This document shows positions 26,427-33,695 of a stretch of DNA of 64,000 nt, in pieces. Source of the stretch: Gemmobacter sp. (lineage in GTDB: Bacteria > Pseudomonadota > Alphaproteobacteria > Rhodobacterales > Rhodobacteraceae); contig NZ_JAUCBS010000013.1 of the NCBI RefSeq assembly GCF_034676705.1, positions 942,501 through 1,006,500 on the forward strand, given 5' to 3'. The notes under the pieces are model-generated. The model searched no databases, was not told the origin of the DNA, and saw only the letters and a program-made list of their open reading frames with translations. The translations under genes were made by a program, and so were the position numbers. Position 1 is the first letter of the stretch, and each line of letters opens with the position of its first letter.

Positions 26427-27026
26427 TCAGAATCGCCGGCGCGCCCGCAGGGCAGCGGTGATCGTGCCCTCGTCCAGGTAATCCAGTTCCCCGCCCACCG
26501 GCACGCCCTGCGCCAGCGACGATACCGCGACGCCGGTCGGCGCCAGCGCATCGGCCAGGTAATGCGCCGTCGTCTGGCCATCGACCGTGGCGGGCAGGGC
26601 AAGGATCACCTCGGTCGTGCTGGTGTCGATGACCCTTGCGACCAGATCAGGGATGCGCAGGTCGTCCGGCCCTACGGCATCCAGCGGCGACAGCGTGCCG
26701 CCCAGCACATGATAGCGGCCGCGAAAGGCGCCCGACTGTTCCAGCGCCCACAGATCGGCCACATCCTCGACCACACAGATCTCGCCGGTGGACCGCTTGG
26801 GATCGGTGCAGATGCCGCACAATTCATCGCTGCCCAGGTTGCCGCAGATCGCGCAATCGCGCGTGGTGGCGGCGGTGCGGGCCATCGCTGCGGCCAGCGG
26901 GGCCATCAGCAGGTCACGCTTTTTCAGCAGGTGCAGCACGGCCCGGCGGGCCGATCGCGGCCCAAGCCCGGGCAAACGGGCCATCAGCCCGATCAGCGTC
27001 TCGATCTCGCCCTGCGGGCCGGCCAT
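26427..27026 (-). CDS. recR: Recombination protein RecR
   Basis: This 199-residue protein has a helix-hairpin-helix (LMARLPGLGPRSARRAVLHL), a C4 zinc finger (CAICGNLGSDELCGICTD) and a Toprim domain (ICVVEDVADLWALE). RecR acts with RecF/RecO to load RecA at gaps. It is the third gene of dnaX-ybaB-recR, one base from the ybaB stop. Confidence 0.96.
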   Translation of the reverse strand: MAGPQGEIETLIGLMARLPGLGPRSARRAVLHLLKKRDLLMAPLAAAMARTAATTRDCAICGNLGSDELCGICTDPKRSTGEICVVEDVADLWALEQSGAFRGRYHVLGGTLSPLDAVGPDDLRIPDLVARVIDTSTTEVILALPATVDGQTTAHYLADALAPTGVAVSSLAQGVPVGGELDYLDEGTITAALRARRRF

Positions 27027-27027
27027 G

Positions 27028-27372
27028 TCAGACCGGCAGGTTCATGCCGGGCGGCAGGCCCATGGATTCGGCCAGCCGCTGCGTTTCGCGCTGTGCCGCC
27101 ACCTGCGCCCGCGCCTGCGCATCATGGATCGCGGCCAGGATCAGATCCTCGACCACCTGTTTTTCCGAGGCGACCAGGATCGACGGGTCGATATCCAGCG
27201 ATGTCACCTCGCCCTTGGCGGTGGCGGTCACCTTGACCAGCCCGGCGCCGGATTCGCCGGTCACGGTCAGCCTGGCCAGATCCTGCTGCATCTGGGCCAG
27301 CTTTTCCTGCATCTCCTGCGCGGCTTTCATCATCTTGGCCATGTCGCCAAGGCCGCCAAGACCTTTGAGCAT
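27028..27372 (-). CDS. YbaB/EbfC nucleoid-associated protein
   Basis: This 114-residue protein, MLKGLGGLGDMAKMMKAAQE, has the helical and tweezer-like YbaB fold and a C-terminal MGLPPGMNLP tail. It binds DNA as a dimer. The start 27372 has AAGGAG about 7 bp upstream. It lies between dnaX and recR, the usual bacterial order. Confidence 0.94.
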   Translation of the reverse strand: MLKGLGGLGDMAKMMKAAQEMQEKLAQMQQDLARLTVTGESGAGLVKVTATAKGEVTSLDIDPSILVASEKQVVEDLILAAIHDAQARAQVAAQRETQRLAESMGLPPGMNLPV

Positions 27373-27435
27373 CGGGCTCTCCTTTCGCGTGTTGCCGTCA
27401 GAGATACGGGGCGGGTGCCCGTGGAACAAGGGGCG

Positions 27436-29160
27436 TCAATCCTCTTCGAAGGGATCCCATTCATCCTCGACCTCGGGCAGCGCCTCGACCGCGGCCTGTT
27501 CGGCCAGGGCGGCGGCGGACCGGATTTCGGTGATCCGCGCGCCGGGAAAGGCGGCCAGCACCGCCTGCACCAGCGGGTTGGTCTGTTCGGCCTCGGCCTT
27601 GGCGGCGGTGAAATCGGCGTCCTTTTCCTCGGCCAGCGTCGGCCCGCCGCCGGTGCCCACCACGGAAATGCCCCAGCGCTGCCCGGTCCACAGTTGCAGG
27701 CGTTGCGCCAGCCGGGCGGCAAGGTCGGTTGCGGCCTGGGGGGTGGGTTCGAATTCGATCCGGCCGGGGGCAAAGCGCACGGGGCGGATATGGCTTTCGA
27801 CCTCTATGGCCAGCTTTATATCGCGTTTTTCATGGATGAATTCGGCCAGCGCGGCCATGGTGGTGGGCAGCACGCCTGGCGCCTGTGCCAGCGCCACGGC
27901 GGCGCCGCTGGCCTGCGTCACGCTGCGGACGGGCGCCATGGCCCGCGTGCCGCCGCCTGACGGTGCCGCGGTCGCCGCCGCGATGCCGCCAGGCTGGTCG
28001 CGCAGGGCGGCCAGTTCGCGCATCAGGCTGCCGGGATCGGGCAGGTCGGCCACATGGGTCAGCCGGATCACCGCCATTTCGGCGGCCATCATGGCATTGG
28101 GGGCCAGAGCCACTTCCTCCAGGGATTTCAACAACATCTGCCACATCCGCGTCAGGGCGCGCATCGGTAGGCGGCCGGCCAGATCCAGCCCGCGCGCGCG
28201 TTCCTCGGGCGGGACGGTCGGGTCTTCGGCGGCTTCGGGCGTCACTTGCAGCACCGAAAGCCAATGGGTGATTTCCGCCAGATCGCGCAGCACCGCCATG
28301 GGATCGGCGCCATCGGCATATTGCATGCCCAGTTCGTTCAGCGCCCCCGCCGCATCGCCGCGCATGATCGCCTCGAACAGATCCAGCACGCGGCCCCGGT
28401 CGGCCAGCCCCAGCATGGCGCGCACCTGATCGGCGCCGGTTTCGCCGGCACCATGCGAAATCGCCTGATCCAGCAAGGAGGTGGCATCGCGGGCCGATCC
28501 TTCGGCAGCGCGGGTGATCAGCGACAGCGCGGCATCGGTGATCTGCGCGCCTTCGGCGGTGGCGATCTTGCGCAAGAGCGCGATCATCACCTCGGGCTCG
28601 ATCCGGCGCAGGTCGAACCGCTGGCAGCGGCTGAGGACGGTGACCGGCACCTTGCGGATTTCGGTGGTGGCAAAGATGAATTTCACATGCGGCGGCGGTT
28701 CCTCCAGCGTCTTGAGCAGCGCGTTGAACGCGCTGGTCGACAGCATGTGAACCTCGTCGATGATGTAGACCTTGTAGCGGGCAGAGGCGGCCCGATAGTG
28801 AACGGAATCAATGATTTCCCGGATATCGCCTACCCCGGTGCGGCTGGCGGCGTCCATCTCCATCACATCGACATGGCGGCCTTCGATGATGGCGCGGCAA
28901 TGTTCGCACTGGCCGCAGGGTTCCGTCGTGGGGCCGCCGCTGCCATCGGGGCCGATGCAGTTCAGGCCCTTGGCGATGATCCGGGCGGTGGTGGTTTTCC
29001 CGGTGCCGCGGATGCCTGTCATGATGAAGGCCTGCGCGATCCGGCCTGCGGCGAAGGCATTCTTCAGCGTGCGGACCATGGCGTCCTGGCCGACCAGATC
29101 GGCAAAGGTTTCCGGCCGGTATTTGCGGGCCAGCACCTGATAGCGAGGGGTGTCAGTCAT
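27436..29160 (-). CDS. dnaX: DNA polymerase III subunit gamma/tau
   Basis: This 574-residue clamp-loader ATPase has Walker A GIRGTGKTTT, a four-Cys zinc module (NCIGP and CGQCEHC), Walker B YIIDEVHML, and sensor 1 FATTEIRKVPVTVLSRCQ with the SRC arginine finger. The C-terminal third (tau region) is Ala/Glu-rich. The start 29160 (MTDTPRYQVLARKYRP) has GGAAGG 5 bp upstream. It is first in the dnaX-ybaB-recR operon. Confidence 0.96.
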   Translation of the reverse strand: MTDTPRYQVLARKYRPETFADLVGQDAMVRTLKNAFAAGRIAQAFIMTGIRGTGKTTTARIIAKGLNCIGPDGSGGPTTEPCGQCEHCRAIIEGRHVDVMEMDAASRTGVGDIREIIDSVHYRAASARYKVYIIDEVHMLSTSAFNALLKTLEEPPPHVKFIFATTEIRKVPVTVLSRCQRFDLRRIEPEVMIALLRKIATAEGAQITDAALSLITRAAEGSARDATSLLDQAISHGAGETGADQVRAMLGLADRGRVLDLFEAIMRGDAAGALNELGMQYADGADPMAVLRDLAEITHWLSVLQVTPEAAEDPTVPPEERARGLDLAGRLPMRALTRMWQMLLKSLEEVALAPNAMMAAEMAVIRLTHVADLPDPGSLMRELAALRDQPGGIAAATAAPSGGGTRAMAPVRSVTQASGAAVALAQAPGVLPTTMAALAEFIHEKRDIKLAIEVESHIRPVRFAPGRIEFEPTPQAATDLAARLAQRLQLWTGQRWGISVVGTGGGPTLAEEKDADFTAAKAEAEQTNPLVQAVLAAFPGARITEIRSAAALAEQAAVEALPEVEDEWDPFEED

Positions 29161-29232
29161 GGGGCCTTCCGGGATTCGGGCATGGCGAACCCTAGGGGCT
29201 GGGAAAGCCGGGGTCCAGTCCGGTGCCGGCTG

Positions 29233-29306
29233 TTGCGGAATGCGAATTGGGCGCAGGGGGCGCGATTCGCATTCCGCAAAAGGCGCTGGCCTTTGCAAGT
29301 TGCAAA
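29233..29306. promoter_or_regulatory. Nested palindromes upstream of dnaX
   Basis: A perfect 15-bp inverted repeat TTGCGGAATGCGAAT (29233-29247) / ATTCGCATTCCGCAA (29265-29279) has a 17-nt spacer. A separate palindrome TTTGCAAGTTGCAAA lies at 29292-29306. The gap lies between the VWA gene stop and dnaX, both minus. These could be operators or a 3' stem; no regulator is assigned. Confidence 0.5.
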
Positions 29307-29307
29307 T

Positions 29308-30492
29308 CTAGCGTCCGAGTTCCTTGATGCCGCGCGTCAACCCGTCAAGCGTCATGGGCACCATGCGGTTTTCAAAGATCTGGCGGATCAGCCGGACAGA
29401 CTGGGTATGGTCCCAGAAGCGTTCCGGCGTAGGGTTGATCCACAGGTTCGACGGCCATTGCAGGCGCGCGCGTTCCAGCCAGACCTGCCCCGCCTCGGGG
29501 TTCCAATGTTCGTTGGCGCCGCCTGGATGCATCACCTCGTAGGGCGACATCGTGGCATCGCCGACGAAAATGCATTTCCAGTCATGGCCATAGGTGCGCA
29601 GCACCTCGGCCGTCGGGGTCTGCGCATCCCACCGGCGGCGGTTGTCGCGCCAGACGCCTTCGTAAAGGCAGTTGTGGAAATAGTAATATTCCAGATGCTT
29701 GAATTCGGCCCGGGCGGCGGAGAACAGTTCCTCGACCACCTTGATATGGGGGTCCATGCTGCCGCCGACGTCGAAAAACATCAGCACTTTCACGGCGTTG
29801 CGGCGTTCGGGGCGGGTTTTCACATCCAGCCAGCCATGTTCGGCGGTGGCGCGGATGGTGCCGTCCAGATCCAGCTCCTCGACCGCGCCGTCACGGGCCC
29901 ATTTGCGCAGCCGCTTCATGGCGACCTTGATGTTGCGGGTGCCCAGTTCGACCTGATCGTCAAGGTTCTTGAATTCGCGCTTGTCCCAGACCTTGACCGC
30001 GCGGCCGTGGCGCCCCTCTTTTTGCCCGATGCGGACGCCTTCGGGGTTGTAGCCATAGGCGCCAAAGGGCGAGGTGCCGGCGGTGCCGATCCATTTGTTG
30101 CCACCCTGATGCCGGCCCTGCTGTTCCTCCAGCCGCTGGCGCAGGGTTTCCATCAGCTTGTCGAACCCGCCAAGTGCCTGGATTTCGGCCATTTCTTCGG
30201 GTGTCAGATGCTTTTCCGCCAGCTTGGTCAGCCAGTCGGACGGCAGGTCCAGCGCCTCCAGCACCTGTTGCACGCTGATCGCATCCAGCCCGGCAAAGGC
30301 GGTGGCAAAGGCGCGGTCGAAACGGTCGATGTGGCGTTCGTCCTTTACCATGGACGTGCGGGCCAGGTAGTAGAACCCTTCGGTGTCATAGGTGACCAGA
30401 CCGGCGCCCACACCTTCGAGAAAGGCGAGATATTCCCGAAGCGAGACGGGAACCCCATTGCGGCGCAGGGCATCGAAGAAGGGCAGGAACAT
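29308..30492 (-). CDS. CoxE-like VWA domain protein
   Basis: This 394-residue protein ends in a von Willebrand A domain: KVLMFFDVGGSMDPHIKVVEE (MIDAS), YYYFHNCLYEGVW and KCIFVGDATMSPYEV. The MIDAS reads DVGGS rather than the classical DxSxS. CoxE-like VWA proteins usually work with a MoxR-type AAA ATPase as a chaperone pair; no such ATPase is in the window. The N-terminal part (SLREYLAFLEGVGAGL) is the usual family helical region. GAGG precedes the start. Confidence 0.85.
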   Translation of the reverse strand: MFLPFFDALRRNGVPVSLREYLAFLEGVGAGLVTYDTEGFYYLARTSMVKDERHIDRFDRAFATAFAGLDAISVQQVLEALDLPSDWLTKLAEKHLTPEEMAEIQALGGFDKLMETLRQRLEEQQGRHQGGNKWIGTAGTSPFGAYGYNPEGVRIGQKEGRHGRAVKVWDKREFKNLDDQVELGTRNIKVAMKRLRKWARDGAVEELDLDGTIRATAEHGWLDVKTRPERRNAVKVLMFFDVGGSMDPHIKVVEELFSAARAEFKHLEYYYFHNCLYEGVWRDNRRRWDAQTPTAEVLRTYGHDWKCIFVGDATMSPYEVMHPGGANEHWNPEAGQVWLERARLQWPSNLWINPTPERFWDHTQSVRLIRQIFENRMVPMTLDGLTRGIKELGR

Positions 30493-30507
30493 GGCTGCCT
30501 CGGGCGA

Positions 30508-30672
30508 TCAGATGAAGCGGTCGATGATCAGCGTAGCGAACAGGCCCAGAATGGCAAAGGCAATCGCAAAGCCTGCCGCATATTGTGCCATGTCCAGCCG
30601 CGAGCCCTTGCGCTTGCGTGCCAGCAACGCGCCCCAAAGGGCGCCGATCAGCAGCCCGGCCAGAACAATCAT
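30508..30672 (-). CDS. Small two-span membrane protein, 54 residues
   Basis: The minus frame from ATG 30672 encodes MIVLAGLLIGALWGALLARK, a basic cytosolic loop (RKGSRLD), a second hydrophobic span (QYAAGFAIAFAILGLFATLI) and a tail IDRFI. It lies 15 bp upstream of the VWA gene and is probably co-transcribed with it. No function can be assigned; the two helices with a positive loop suggest an inner-membrane accessory protein. Its size is below usual ORF cut-offs. Confidence 0.7.
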   Translation of the reverse strand: MIVLAGLLIGALWGALLARKRKGSRLDMAQYAAGFAIAFAILGLFATLIIDRFI

Positions 30673-30696
30673 GCCATTCCCCCGCTTGGTCGGTTT

Positions 30697-32069
30697 CTAC
30701 CGATTGGCGGTGCGGCGCGGGGCGAGGGCGGACACCTCGGCCAGGCGCGCCTTCACCTGCGCCTCGGAGCCGAAGCCATAACGCGCCCAGCCCAGACTGT
30801 CGAGACGCGCGGCCTGCCCTTCGGCCGTGCGGCCGGTCGCGGTCAGCGCCTCGGCCCGCAGCATCTGGAGCGTGGCCAGAACGGCGGCATTCTGTTCGCG
30901 GGTGGCAACGGCGGTGGCGCGCTGGGTCAGGCGCAACACCTCGTCATACTGGCCGGAGGACAGGGCGAAGGCGGCCATCTGCATGTCGACATGGGCCTGA
31001 TGCAGGCCGCCGCCTGGCAGGGCGGCGTAGAAATTCGCCGCCTCGGCAAAGTGGATGACGGCCTGTTCCACCTGGCTGCCCATGGACAGCCGGCCCATCA
31101 GGAAATGGGCAAAGGCGCGGCGATTGTCGGTCCAGCCGTTGGCCTGCGCGATGGCAAGCGCCCGCTGTGCGCCAGCACGGCGCGAGCCGTCGGACGAGCG
31201 GGGGCCAGCGCGGTTTCCACCGCCGAAATCCAGTCGCGCGGCGTGGTAACGCCGCCGCCCAGGCTGACACCGCCGCCCGAGGGGTTCAGGCGCGGCAGGA
31301 TGGCGGGCAGGCGGGATGCAACCTCGGCCCGGGTCATGCCGCTGTGCAGATCGCGCGCATAGGTGGTGCGCAGGACCAGCATGTCGAACCCGGTCAGGAC
31401 GGCGTTGAAATTGTCATCGTTGAAGACCGAATCCGACAGGTGATACATGTCGTTCAGCGGCCCCAGCGCCTGCGCCAGTTCTTCGTGCAGGCAATCGCGC
31501 GCCTCTTGCGGGGCGACGTCCGAGGGGATGAAGATGGCGGCGCGGTCGCGCACCGTCAGCGTTGTCCAGTCGATTTTCGAGGTGCCCCGGGCAGCGCGGA
31601 ATTCATCCCACGAGGCGACGCGCGGCACGACAAAGCAGGCGGCGTTCGGAACGGCGGCCTGCATGGTGGCGCGGGGCAGGAACTGCACCACGATATTGGC
31701 ATCGGCGCCAGAGGTCTGGGCAATGTCGATCCCGGCTTCGCCACGCAACCGACCCAGCAGCGCCGACAGATCGCGCGTGGCCGTGCCGGGGACATTGCCG
31801 GAAAGCGCCACGCGGACCGGACCTTCGAAGCGCGAAAAGACGGGAATCGTCCGCCCGCTTTCCATGCGGAAGCTGAGATCGAGGAAATCGGCGGCGACCG
31901 AGGTGTTGGAGCGTGCGACGCGCGCGGCGGCGCGGGGGGCGAAGTTGCTGATGGCGTTTCTGTTCGGCGTCACCTCGGCCGCGACGGCGCGGCGCTGCGG
32001 AACCTCGGTCGGTTGCGGGCTGACGCAGCCCGACAAGGCAAGAAGGGCGACGGACGACAAACGCTTCAT
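30697..32069 (-). pseudogene. DUF2927 lipoprotein, interrupted by a one-base frameshift
   Basis: The first frame (32069-31098) starts MKRLSSVALLALSGCVSP with lipobox LSGC and carries the DUF2927 core (CLHEELAQALGPLNDMYHLS). At about 31200-31204 the frame shifts. The continuation, in another frame to 30697, reads GAQRALAIAQANGWTDNRRA then FAHFLMGRLSMGSQVEQAVI and ends EVSALAPRRTANR. Adding one C to the run of five C on the coding strand rejoins both into one 457-residue protein. It is either a real inactivating deletion or a homopolymer sequencing error. The helical C-terminal half looks tetratricopeptide-like. Confidence 0.8.
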
Positions 32070-32355
32070 GGCAGCAGAACCCCGGGCAGAGACGCTGGGC
32101 CACACTTGCCCGGTGAACCGATCTGAACGCGGGACGGGATCGTGCGATAGATGAACATGTCGTCTGGCAACCCCGAGAATCCCCTTGCCTGAAAGTTCTA
32201 CCCAGTTTTTCCCAGATTCGGAAACCCTATTCTGGAAACAAATGCCCGTTTTGGTTGCGCATTCATCGACTTGGGCGAAACAGTGGCGAAACCGTGCTTG
32301 GCCTGTGGCGCCGGGCGGGGTATGGATGGGGCAGGCCGGCGCACGGGGGCAGGAC

Positions 32356-33138
32356 ATGCGGATTTATACCTTCAACATCAACGGGATAAAAGCCAGGTTC
32401 GAGGCGCTGTCCCGCTGGCTGCCCGAGGCGCGGCCCGATGTGGTGCTGTTGCAGGAAATCAAGTCGGTGGATGATGGTTTCCCCCGCCAGCACTTTGAAG
32501 ACATGGGATACCGGGTCGAAACCCATGGCCAGAAAAGCTTCAACGGGGTCGGCATCCTGTCGCGCTTGCCACTGGAGGATGTATCGCGCGGGCTGCCGGG
32601 CGACGATACCGATGAACAGGCCCGCTGGATCGAGGCGACGGTGATGGGCGAGGCGCGGGCGGTGAAGGTGTGCGGCCTGTACCTGCCGAACGGCAACCCG
32701 GCGCCGGGGCCGAAGTTCGACTACAAGCTGGGGTGGATGGAGCGGATGCGCGCCCGGGCGGCCGAGCTGCTGCTGGCAGAGGAGCCGGTGGTGATGGCCG
32801 GCGACTACAACGTGATCCCGCAGCCCGAAGATGCCGCCAGGCCCGAAGCCTGGGTGGACGACGCGCTGTTCCGCCCCGAAAGCCGGGCGGCGTTCCGCCG
32901 GATCCTGGCGCTGGGCTACTATGATGCGTTCCGGCTGAAGGTGCAGGGGCCAGGACATTACAGTTTCTGGGATTATCAGGCCGGCGCCTGGGAGCGGAAC
33001 AACGGGATTCGAATCGACCACCTGCTGCTGAGCCCCCAAGCGGCCGATATTCTGGAGGATGTCGGCATCGACAAGGCCGAACGCGGGCGCGACAAGCCAT
33101 CGGACCATGTGCCGGTCTGGGCGCAGTTGCTGGCGTAA
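32356..33138 (+). CDS. xthA: Exodeoxyribonuclease III
   Basis: This 260-residue protein has the exonuclease/endonuclease/phosphatase fold: MRIYTFNINGIKAR, VVLLQEIKS (catalytic Glu), NGVGILSR, GDYNVIP (Asp/Asn) and KPSDHVPVWAQL (catalytic His). It repairs abasic sites and 3' blocks in DNA. The start 32356 is where the fold begins; the frame is open to 32185. It is divergent from the DUF2927 gene and lies immediately upstream of the GTA promoter region. Confidence 0.95.
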   Translation: MRIYTFNINGIKARFEALSRWLPEARPDVVLLQEIKSVDDGFPRQHFEDMGYRVETHGQKSFNGVGILSRLPLEDVSRGLPGDDTDEQARWIEATVMGEARAVKVCGLYLPNGNPAPGPKFDYKLGWMERMRARAAELLLAEEPVVMAGDYNVIPQPEDAARPEAWVDDALFRPESRAAFRRILALGYYDAFRLKVQGPGHYSFWDYQAGAWERNNGIRIDHLLLSPQAADILEDVGIDKAERGRDKPSDHVPVWAQLLA

Positions 33139-33187
33139 AGCTTAGTCTGATCAATGGGTTGGTGGGGGATGCCCCCCCCCTCCCCAT

Positions 33188-33226
33188 CCCTCCCCCACGA
33201 GGGGGGAGGGAGGTGCGTTGCGCAAC
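33188..33226 (+). promoter_or_regulatory. Hairpin and palindrome upstream of the GTA promoter
   Basis: A 9-bp stem CCCTCCCCC/GGGGGAGGG (33188-33196/33202-33210) is followed by palindrome GTTGCGCAAC (33217-33226). The palindrome is centred about 55 bp upstream of the predicted transcription start, a position suited to an activator. The stem may also end xthA transcripts. Confidence 0.4.
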
Positions 33227-33241
33227 CATGGCGAAAGTGGA

Positions 33242-33270
33242 TTGACAGGGCGCACGCTCTTTGGTAGAAA
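33242..33270 (+). promoter_or_regulatory. Predicted GTA cluster promoter
   Basis: TTGACA (33242-33247) and TAGAAA (33265-33270) are separated by exactly 17 bp. The start of transcription would fall near 33277. It lies 96 bp upstream of gp1 with no other promoter of this quality seen nearby. In Rhodobacter capsulatus the main GTA operon is switched on by GafA and CtrA-linked regulation; a GafA site cannot be read here. Confidence 0.65.
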
Positions 33271-33276
33271 GAGTGC

Positions 33277-33369
33277 ATGCTAGAAGAAGTGGGTCAGCGG
33301 CCTGGGGGCAACCCCTCGGCCGCTTTTCCGTTTCCGCTCGTGCGGGTGCATGAGAGCAGGTTCGCATGA
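33277..33369 (+). CDS. Putative 30-residue leader peptide of the GTA operon
   Basis: ATG 33277 coincides with the predicted +1 of the GTA promoter, so the mRNA may be leaderless. The frame reads MLEEVGQRPGGNPSAAFPFP then LVRVHESRFA and stops at 33367-33369. The stop overlaps the gp1 ATG at 33366 as ATGA, the same coupling used between later GTA genes. The frame runs through the hairpin at 33297-33323. No ribosome site precedes it. It could be chance; conservation in relatives would decide. Confidence 0.4.
   Translation: MLEEVGQRPGGNPSAAFPFPLVRVHESRFA
33297..33327 (+). terminator. Terminator-like hairpin in the GTA leader
   Basis: GCGGCC (33297-33302) pairs with GGCCGC (33318-33323), with an inner GGGG/CCCC stem around CAA, and TTTT follows at 33324-33327. 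It sits between the promoter and gp1 and could attenuate transcription of the whole cluster. Confidence 0.5.
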
Positions 33370-33695
33370 CAATCCACACGCCGGTCCCGCAAGACGGGCC
33401 TTCGCGGAACGAATCCGCCGAGGCCCTGGAACTGTTCGATCTGGCCAGCACCATCCTGAGGAAGCTTCTGGACGAGGCGCAGGCGGAAGCCTCGGCCCAG
33501 ACCGCACGGGAGCTGGCCACCTATACCAAGGACGTCAGCGGCGCCCTGAAGGTGCTGGTCACGGAGAGACAGAATGTTGAAAAACTTCGCCGAGACGCCG
33601 GAGAGCTGGCAGGCGGCCGGGAGTTCGATCTTGACGCGGCGCGCGATGAGATCGGGCGCCGCCTGGCTTGCCTCCGCGACGCCGGACCAGATTGA
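33366..33695 (+). CDS. GTA gp1, small terminase subunit (TerS)
   Basis: This 109-residue helical protein (MTIHTPVPQDGPSRNESAEA; EALELFDLASTILRKLLDEA) occupies the gp1 position of RcGTA, whose product is the small terminase that recruits DNA for headful packaging. It is rich in Glu/Ala/Leu with likely coiled-coil in the middle. AGCAGG lies 5 bp upstream of the ATG. It overlaps the large terminase frame by up to 122 bp. Confidence 0.82.
   Translation: MTIHTPVPQDGPSRNESAEALELFDLASTILRKLLDEAQAEASAQTARELATYTKDVSGALKVLVTERQNVEKLRRDAGELAGGREFDLDAARDEIGRRLACLRDAGPD

Noticed and set aside
30697..31098. The 133-codon frame as an independent small gene
   Set aside because: It is the continuation of the DUF2927 protein in another frame; its apparent Met start is an internal codon.
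28246..31362. A 1038-codon open frame on + across dnaX and the VWA gene
   Set aside because: Antisense shadow of three recognised minus-strand genes; low-complexity His/Gln/Gly-rich composition.
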